A stretch of DNA of 20,346 nt, from assembly GCA_022561525.1 (NCBI GenBank), contig JADFRB010000002.1:1-20346 (forward strand), in the 5' to 3' direction. Within the stretch, counting starts at the first letter, position 1; each line of letters opens with the position of its first letter. This stretch comes from Nitrospinota bacterium. Lineage in GTDB: Bacteria; Nitrospirota; Nitrospiria; Nitrospirales; UBA8639. Positions 15,747 to 20,346 of this stretch are shown here, piece after piece. A model generated the notes under the pieces. The model had not been told where the DNA came from. It did no database searches and saw only the letters and a program-made list of their open reading frames with translations. The position numbers were made by a program, and so were the translations under genes.

Positions 15747-15887
15747 GGGCATCTCTAAAAACCGTCCTTTTCCGTGATGGCGGCGTCAGCCGCGTGCTCA
15801 CATCCTCATGTATTCGCCCATACACTCCGGTTTTCCGCGCGCGGCTTCCTTGCCCTCACAAAAAATGCCTGGTTTTTAGAGGTGCCC
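15747..15887. repeat. 141-bp MITE-like element with terminal inverted repeats, after fliA
   Basis: GGGCATCTCTAAAAACC (15747-15763) and GGTTTTTAGAGGTGCCC (15871-15887) are inverted repeats with one mismatch in 17. The 107-bp interior is GC-rich with short GGCGGCGTCAGCCGC-like symmetry and has no convincing gene. It starts 6 bp after the fliA stop. It fills the left part of the 573-bp gap between fliA and the response regulator gene. Confidence 0.75.
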
Positions 15888-15945
15888 ATACACCTTTCTT
15901 CTCTGATGGGGTTTTGGGCCCCTTTTCCTACCTGCCATCATCTCG

Positions 15946-16095
15946 ACATCCCAATATCGAATTTCGGAACAAATCCGAAACCCAAAACTCCAATGTTTCA
16001 AACGGATCATGCCGACTAATTGAGACATGACTTTGGTTCTTTACAATTTGAACATTTTTAATGTGTTTCGGATTTCGAGATTCGAGTGTTGGATG
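15946..16095. repeat. Dispersed repeat family B, inverted pair
   Basis: The left part (CCAATATCGAATTTCGG, ACAAATCCGAAACCC) and the right part read on the other strand (ATCCAACACTCGAATCTCG, AAATCCGAAACACATT) both match the family at 4007-4056 and 17577-17636. Together they form a loose palindrome around 16020. The remaining 16096-16313 of this gap shows no gene. I could not identify a confident promoter for the downstream gene. Confidence 0.6.
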
Positions 16096-16313
16096 TATGC
16101 AACGGTAAGGAGTTACAGCCCAGATGTCCCTCCCTGTTCCTCATTCCCGACCCCTCCCTATTTTCTATTTCCTCCATTAAGTTCGATCATACTAATCCCG
16201 AGAGTTCAGTGAACTCGCTCACCACAATTTTGCCATTTGGATACCAAAGAAAACGGGTTTTTCATTGGCGGGAACATACAATTCAGTAGCACGATGCTGC
16301 CGAAGGAGCTGCG

Positions 16314-17540
16314 ATGATTGAGCCAACCAATTTGACTTCTGAGAAACTGGGTGTGGTTGGAGAAGTTTCTACTCCGACACCATCGGCCACGATTTTACTC
16401 GTGGATGATGAAAAGCTTGCCCGCATGGTCACCCGGAAACGACTAGAACGGTTGGGCCATCGCATTCTTGAAGCGGAACATGGCAAGCAAGCGTTGGCCG
16501 TGCTTGAAGAACATAGCGTTGATCTTATTATCTCGGACTGGATGATGCCGGAAATGGACGGGCCGACCTTTTGTGAAGCCGTCAAAGCCCATGAAAAATT
16601 TCGGTTAATACCCATCATTTTGATGACCGCGTTGGACCAACCTGCGCAAATTGCCGAAGGGTTACAGCGAGGAGCGGACGACTTTTTAACTAAAGCCGCG
16701 TCCGATCAGGAATTGACGGCTCGTGTCAATGCGGGGCTGCGCACGCATCGATTGATTGGCGAACTTGAACAATCCTATGCCGTCATTGCAGAAAAACAAA
16801 GCGAAATGGAGGCTGAGGTGAAGTCTGCGACACTGTTTGTGACCTCCTTGCTTCCCAAGGCTGGTGAGGTGGTCCCTGGTGTTCAGATGGATTGGGAATT
16901 CATTCCGTCCCTGGGCTTAGGTGGCGATTTATTTCAAGTCACACCGTGGGGTGACGACTATCTTGGGCTGGCCATTTTGGACATGTCCGGGCACGGGATT
17001 GGGCCTGCCCTGCGGGCCGTGTCATTGGCCCTGACGTTTCGGGCGGAACATATGGCACAAACCCATCCCACCTATGATCCGGGCGAAATCGTGGCCACCC
17101 TCAATAAGGAAAATCCTATGACCCAGGATGGAGAGTATTTCACCATTTGGGTCGGAGCGCTGCATTTGCCAACCCGCCGTCTCCGGTACGCGACCGCCGG
17201 GCATCCTGCCGTGGTGCTGACACGAAATGGACAACCCCTGCAGCAAATTGGTGCAAAGACCTGGCCCATTGGATTTGGGATTGAGGAAGTGTACGCCAGT
17301 GAGGAAATCTTTTTGTTGCCTGGTGATCGATTGTATATGTTCAGCGACGGGATCTATGAAGTCTTCTCTCCAGACGACGAGTTGTGGGATCGCAAGGGGT
17401 TTGAAAGTGCCTGTCAAACCATTCATGCCAAGCCCTTAAAAAAAGGTTTGCAATGGGTGGTTCAACAAGCCAAAGCCTGGCAACACCAAGAAACCTTTGG
17501 CGATGACGTGGCGCTGGTTGGTCTTGAAATACTGTCGTAA
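16314..17540 (+). CDS. Response regulator with C-terminal PPM/SpoIIE-type serine phosphatase
   Basis: A two-domain signalling protein of 408 residues. The N-terminal receiver domain (about 26-142) keeps the acidic pair D31-D32, phospho-acceptor D75 (in DLIISDWMMPEMDGP), T105 and K127. A short coiled linker (about 148-172) leads to a PP2C/SpoIIE-like phosphatase (about 185-406). Its metal-binding acids are visible as GGD (D205), LDMSGHG (D223), FSDGIYE (D345) and GDDVA (D397-D398). The ATG at 16314 follows AAGGAG. The family usually dephosphorylates a STAS-domain anti-anti-sigma protein in a partner switch. No STAS or anti-sigma gene is in view, so the target is unknown. There is no C-terminal kinase domain of the kind found in Pseudomonas HsbR. 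Confidence 0.92.
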   Translation: MIEPTNLTSEKLGVVGEVSTPTPSATILLVDDEKLARMVTRKRLERLGHRILEAEHGKQALAVLEEHSVDLIISDWMMPEMDGPTFCEAVKAHEKFRLIPIILMTALDQPAQIAEGLQRGADDFLTKAASDQELTARVNAGLRTHRLIGELEQSYAVIAEKQSEMEAEVKSATLFVTSLLPKAGEVVPGVQMDWEFIPSLGLGGDLFQVTPWGDDYLGLAILDMSGHGIGPALRAVSLALTFRAEHMAQTHPTYDPGEIVATLNKENPMTQDGEYFTIWVGALHLPTRRLRYATAGHPAVVLTRNGQPLQQIGAKTWPIGFGIEEVYASEEIFLLPGDRLYMFSDGIYEVFSPDDELWDRKGFESACQTIHAKPLKKGLQWVVQQAKAWQHQETFGDDVALVGLEILS

Positions 17541-17576
17541 GGATAGTGAGTAATAAGGTTCGTCGCAGAAATACGT

Positions 17577-17636
17577 AGGACAAATCCGAAAATCGAATAT
17601 CGAAATCCGAAACACATTCAAATGACCAAATTCAAC
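17577..17636. repeat. Dispersed repeat family B, third location
   Basis: It contains ACAAATCCGAAAATCGAATA and then ATCCGAAACACATTCAAATG, shared with 4007-4056 and, inverted, with 16040-16095. With the element at 17724-17891 it explains most of the 370-bp gap between the phosphatase gene and the Uma2 gene. I see no terminator there. Confidence 0.65.
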
Positions 17637-17723
17637 ATCACCAAAACGTGGGAAGACAGTTGATACGACCTTGAAGATCGAACGCACGAATGTGCCCGCT
17701 CTGCCTGCATGATCTGTTTGAAC

Positions 17724-17891
17724 CTAGGAGCCTGTCCGAGATTAGACTGATCTACTGCGGATGCACTGGATGTGGCCAGATATTTCGATCCTTTTCGTTG
17801 AATAGTCCCACTATTCGCCTCACACGATCGAAATATCTGACTCAAACCAGCACATCCTCGCGACGATCGCTAATCTCGGACAGGCTCCTAG
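17724..17891 (+). repeat. MITE-like palindromic element, copy 2 (complete)
   Basis: A 160-bp body (17728-17887) has 18-bp perfect terminal inverted repeats, GAGCCTGTCCGAGATTAG and its complement. It is flanked by CTAG on both sides (17724-17727 and 17888-17891), consistent with a 4-bp target duplication. An internal perfect 14-bp pair, CAGATATTTCGATC (17777-17790) and GATCGAAATATCTG (17826-17839), surrounds GAATAGT/ACTATTC, so the element can fold almost end to end. It has no coding capacity. Copy 1 at 1-116 is in the opposite orientation. Confidence 0.88.
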
Positions 17892-17910
17892 GCAAAAGAA
17901 AGAGGAACGT

Positions 17911-18459
17911 ATGCCAAGCCCTGGGCTCAAAACCAAACTTGACTATTCAGATTATGTACATATTCCGTCTGACGGAAAACGGTATGAATTGTTGGAAGGA
18001 GATTTATACGTGACACCTGCCCCAAGTCCGCTCCACCAACGCGTATCGAAACGCCTGCAACGGATGTTGGAAGCCTATTTTGAAGCTGCAGGGCAGGGGG
18101 AAGTGTTTAATGCTCCCATTGATGTAATTCTAACCACGCAGGATGTGGTCCAGCCAGATCTGGTGGTGGTGACCAATGCTGAGCAAATTTCAACACGTGG
18201 CATTGAAGGCCCTCCTCTCCTTTTGGTCGAAGTCTTATCCCCTTCAACGCGAGAGTACGATCGCACGGCTAAAGCCACCCGCTATGCCACCTTGGGTGTC
18301 AGGCATTACTGGATTGTTGATCCTGATGCCCAGGTCTTAGAATGTTACCGCTCCGCTGGAACGACCTTTGAATTGATCGTCCAAGCGAAAAGCCCCTCAG
18401 TTGTCATCCATCCTGACTGGCCTGACCTACACATCGCCCTTGCCGATTTGTGGGCCTAG
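17911..18459 (+). CDS. Uma2 family (DUF820) putative endonuclease
   Basis: Uma2 proteins have a PD-(D/E)XK nuclease fold; their cellular role is not settled. The 182-residue product has the typical layout: YELLEGDLYVTPAPSPLHQR (about 25-44), then the acidic catalytic-type positions QPD (D83) and LLLVEVLSPST (E107). The DRTAKATRYATLGVRHYWIV block (118-137) follows, and VDPDAQVLECY. Length is normal, and the motif acids are present, so the gene looks intact. The ATG at 17911 follows AGAGGAA. A MITE ends just 19 bp upstream, so any promoter must lie inside or beyond that element. There is no obvious functional link to the flagellar genes. Confidence 0.9.
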   Translation: MPSPGLKTKLDYSDYVHIPSDGKRYELLEGDLYVTPAPSPLHQRVSKRLQRMLEAYFEAAGQGEVFNAPIDVILTTQDVVQPDLVVVTNAEQISTRGIEGPPLLLVEVLSPSTREYDRTAKATRYATLGVRHYWIVDPDAQVLECYRSAGTTFELIVQAKSPSVVIHPDWPDLHIALADLWA

Positions 18460-18969
18460 CGGTCTCTGCCCCTTTCCGTTCAGTGTATAAACCACGAGAC
18501 TGTGACCAACTCAATACTCTTGCCTTCCTTCTGTTCTTCTTAATCGGAAATCCAGGTTTGTCCGTTTGTTATTTCGACCCCGGGAGAAATCGGTAGGTCA
18601 GCAAAGTGTGAGATTTCTCGTGAGGCCTGAACCAAGTTGAAGGGCTCGAAATCCCAAACGGTTTTTTGCTGCCGGTGCTTTTTCATTCCCTATTCCTGGA
18701 CCCTTACCTGGCGGTTGGCACCATCACGAATCCTATCACGCCAGTGAGCACTGTCTGGTCCAAAGCGTAGCTTTTTCTGAACGGCTGTTCACCTTGCGTT
18801 GGGCGCGGCGGAGGCTCCGCCGCGTACGAAGGCGTGGAGATATTCAAAAAAACCCAAACCAGTTTTCAAACTGTTGAACCAATCACTCTCAAAATGAACC
18901 GAGCCCCGCATCAGGTGATGCGGGGCTCGAGGATCATGAGATTCTACTAGATGTGAGATGCGTTGTGGC
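18460..18969. other. 510-bp gap between Uma2 and PEP-CTERM genes
   Basis: No gene is convincing here. It holds a family C repeat (ATTTCGACC with GGGAGAAATC at 18571-18591, then GAGATTTCTC at 18610-18619). It also holds a perfect 10+1+10 palindrome, CGCGGCGGAG-G-CTCCGCCGCG, at 18804-18824, and the strong hairpin at 18901-18928 listed separately. The two flanking genes converge on this gap. Confidence 0.6.
18901..18928 (-). terminator. Strong hairpin, probable terminator of the PEP-CTERM gene
   Basis: GAGCCCCGCATCA and TGATGCGGGGCTC are perfect 13-bp arms around a 2-nt centre, about 41 bp past the minus-strand stop codon. On the minus strand it is followed by GGTTCATTTTG, a weak T-tract, so termination is likely but not textbook. 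Confidence 0.6.
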
Positions 18970-19539
18970 TTACGCGGCTTTCTTGCGTTTCCAGGCCGCT
19001 AACCCGACGAGGCCCGTGCCGAGAAGAATCATGGTGCTCGGTTCAGGCAGGGAGTGGGTTCCCGAAGAAAGTGGACCAGAAAATTTAGAAATAACCGTTG
19101 TGGCCTCACCAATGATTCCATCAGTCGAGTGAGCACGGAATCCAAAAACATCGCCGATGATTACGTTAATGGATTCTGATCCACTTTGGTTCACGGCGCC
19201 ATTGTCCAACGTTAATTGAAAAAAGGTCGTGTTGAGTAAATAGCCAAAAGGATCGAAGAAAGGCCCATCCTGATCATTTGTTGAGAAGTCCCAATCAAAC
19301 TCGACCACACCATTGGCGAAAAGGGCAATGGTGAAATCTTGGTTGAGGTTACTGCCTCCAGCATTATTACTCGTCATAGAGATGGAACCGGGGGCTCCAC
19401 TGGTATCAATGACTCCATCCCCTGATGTAGTTGCTGTCCAGTTCACTGGAGCATAATCTCCGTCGAACAAGGCAAAGGCGGGGGTGCTCAAGCACAAGAG
19501 CCCACCTAAGATAAAGCTACACATGCGTATGTTCTTCAT
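18970..19539 (-). CDS. PEP-CTERM sorting domain-containing protein
   Basis: A small secreted protein of 189 residues. It has a signal peptide at about 1-23 (MKNIRMCSFILGGLLCLSTP, then AFA). A Thr/Ser/Gly/Asn-rich beta-type body (about 24-160) has acidic stretches such as FDWDFSTNDQDG. The C-terminal PEP-CTERM tail has LPEPST at 164-169, a hydrophobic segment (about 170-183), and the basic end KRKKAA. Proteins with this tail are processed by an exosortase (XrtA type) and are usually linked to exopolysaccharide or biofilm matrix. No exosortase gene is in this window, so processing must be encoded elsewhere. The start follows AGGAAGGA. The body is not a family I recognise. Confidence 0.93.
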   Translation of the reverse strand: MKNIRMCSFILGGLLCLSTPAFALFDGDYAPVNWTATTSGDGVIDTSGAPGSISMTSNNAGGSNLNQDFTIALFANGVVEFDWDFSTNDQDGPFFDPFGYLLNTTFFQLTLDNGAVNQSGSESINVIIGDVFGFRAHSTDGIIGEATTVISKFSGPLSSGTHSLPEPSTMILLGTGLVGLAAWKRKKAA

Positions 19540-19603
19540 GTTTTTCCTTCCTAATGAGGCAAAGGGTTGTGTAAAAATTACGTGTTATCTATCCGAACTA
19601 TTC

Positions 19604-19619
19604 AGCAATTTGTATGCCA
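19604..19619 (-). promoter_or_regulatory. Sigma-54 (-24/-12) promoter for the PEP-CTERM gene
   Basis: On the minus strand TGGCAT, 5-bp spacer ACAAA, then TTGCT. It has the same hexamer and spacing as the fliL promoter at 4278-4293. It places a start near 19592 and a leader of about 50 nt before the ATG at 19539. Some PEP-CTERM genes are known to depend on RpoN with the PrsK-PrsR two-component system, which fits. Confidence 0.78.
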
Positions 19620-19748
19620 TTCAGACGTTGTTCGTCATTGGACGCATTTGGGTTTTCTGTATTCCATCTCGTTCCTTTCAGTTCAGCTCAGTTCCGCCAC
19701 TTTGGTCCTTCAGATCATGGCTTCGGCTGTGTATACTTTCCACCAAAC

Positions 19749-19945
19749 TTGTAAAATTTTTTGACACATGTTTGAACGAAATCGTTGCGTGTGGTCAATT
19801 TATCGTGTCCAATCAACATGTTAGCTCTGATTTCAATAGTGGAAAAATATCCGACAGTTTTTCTGGAAGATTGTTCTGGACTGCTTGTGAGTCTTTTTAA
19901 ATCAACGAGTTGGCAGGAATTTCAACAGTGAAAAAAATCCTGACA
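19749..19945 (-). promoter_or_regulatory. Three spaced 18-bp motifs, candidate enhancer sites for a sigma-54 activator
   Basis: Plus-strand copies are TTGTAAAATTTTTTGACA (19749-19766), GTGGAAAAATATCCGACA (19839-19856) and GTGAAAAAAATCCTGACA (19928-19945). They share TG-AAAA near the left and GACA at the right end; read on the minus strand they start with TGTC. Start-to-start distances are 90 and 89 bp. Relative to the inferred start site the centres lie about 165, 255 and 344 bp upstream, in the range used by sigma-54 enhancer-binding proteins. Copies 2 and 3 are more similar, over 28 bp. Confidence 0.6.
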
Positions 19946-20346
19946 GTGTAAGAGCCAAGTTTTGCATTGTTGGAATTACGAGTAATGGTTGGTCTTGAAT
20001 CTACGCCAAAAGACGTATACGGTCGTGGAGTGAATTTATGCAGACTTTCGGCCCCGGGCGCCGAGGTCCCTTCGACGAAATTCAGGACAGGCCTTTTGTT
20101 TCGGGAAAAAGATCCAACGCCATTGTTGCTCGTGCGCGGCTCTGTGGCAATGCAACGGTCCAGTCATTTCGAGCAGAGCGAGAAATCTCTTCCAAGGGGG
20201 AGGATTAGATTTCTCCCGCTGGTCGAAATGACAAACGGGAAGACGGGATTCCCGCTTCAAACCGCGGGGATGACGGTGGCGGATTGGTGGGGCGGTATTG
20301 AATGAAGAACCATGTTGTGTTTTTTAGAAAACATAAGAAAAATTGT
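19946..20346. other. Repeat mosaic at the right end of the window
   Basis: No gene is supported in these 400 bp. Recognisable pieces are CCCTTCGACGAAATTCAGGA near 20069-20088 (similar to widely scattered intergenic repeats), the family C hairpin at 20163-20232, and a short hairpin TTCCCGC/GCGGGGA at 20249-20270. An open frame at 19967-20305 runs straight through these repeats, has no ribosome binding site and looks spurious. Confidence 0.5.
20163..20232. repeat. Dispersed repeat family C, complete hairpin
   Basis: GTCATTTCGA (20163-20172) pairs with TCGAAATGAC (20223-20232). Inner AGCGAGAAATCT pairs with AGATTTCTCCCGCT (20207-20220) with small irregularities. It is a 70-bp hairpin of a type scattered widely in bacterial intergenic DNA. 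Partial copies lie at 4091-4120 and 18571-18619. Confidence 0.75.

Noticed and set aside
15908..15930. GGGG/CCCC stem followed by TTTT as a terminator for fliA
   Set aside because: The 4-bp stem is too short to be convincing, and the T-tract is short. fliA may be terminated elsewhere or read through.
15774..16030. Two overlapping open frames of about 80 codons after fliA
   Set aside because: They run through the MITE-like element and family B repeats and have no ribosome binding site.
18716..18733. TTGGCACCATCACGAAT as a third -24/-12 promoter
   Set aside because: The -24 half TGGCAC is good, but the -12 position reads CGAA where TTGC is required, and no gene lies suitably downstream.
19831..19947. 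28-bp direct repeats as a CRISPR-like array
   Set aside because: Only two long copies and one shorter copy exist, they are imperfect, and the spacers of about 60 bp and the setting upstream of a sigma-54-type promoter fit regulatory sites better.
19967..20305. Open frame of 112 codons near the right end
   Set aside because: It is composed of dispersed repeat words, including a complete hairpin, and has no ribosome binding site.

Overview
The window is a chromosomal flagellar locus from a Gram-negative, probably polarly flagellated bacterium. The order fliK-flgD-flgE-fliL-fliM-fliN-fliO-fliP-fliQ-fliR-flhB-flhA-flhF-flhG-fliA is intact. The moderate GC content, sigma-54 promoters, PEP-CTERM surface protein and abundant dispersed intergenic repeats fit Nitrospirota (Nitrospira-like). 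That placement is an inference from gene content and style, with no marker gene behind it.

Layout. Positions 1-116 are the end of a MITE-like palindromic element cut by the window edge. Positions 156-3907 hold fliK, flgD and flgE (hook length control, hook cap, hook protein), closed by a strong intrinsic terminator. A 438-bp gap follows, with dispersed repeats and a clear -24/-12 (sigma-54) promoter at 4278-4293. From 4346 a long co-directional run encodes FliL, the C-ring proteins FliM and FliN, the export gate FliOPQR-FlhB-FlhA, the polar placement/number pair FlhF-FlhG, and sigma-28 (FliA). Its genes are either fused tightly (fliR/flhB/flhA/flhF overlap or nearly touch) or separated by gaps that contain inverted repeats. 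The most extreme is a 346-bp imperfect palindrome that fills the whole fliQ-fliR gap.

After fliA comes a 573-bp repeat-filled gap, then a response regulator fused to a PPM/SpoIIE-type phosphatase. This protein could feed a partner-switching input into the FliA regulon. A second MITE copy (17724-17891), inverted relative to the first, ends 19 bp before a Uma2-family nuclease-like gene. The last 2 kb hold a minus-strand PEP-CTERM protein gene with a -24/-12 promoter and three copies of an 18-bp motif spaced 89-90 bp apart upstream, a good candidate enhancer array for a sigma-54 activator. The final 400 bp look like a mosaic of dispersed repeats.

Most notable observations: the PEP-CTERM promoter with its spaced motif array; a G12 homopolymer early in flgE, where gain or loss of one G truncates the hook protein; the fliQ-fliR palindrome; the hairpins that punctuate the fli operon; and the inverted MITE pair bracketing the locus. 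I found no RNA genes, CRISPR arrays or intact insertion sequences.
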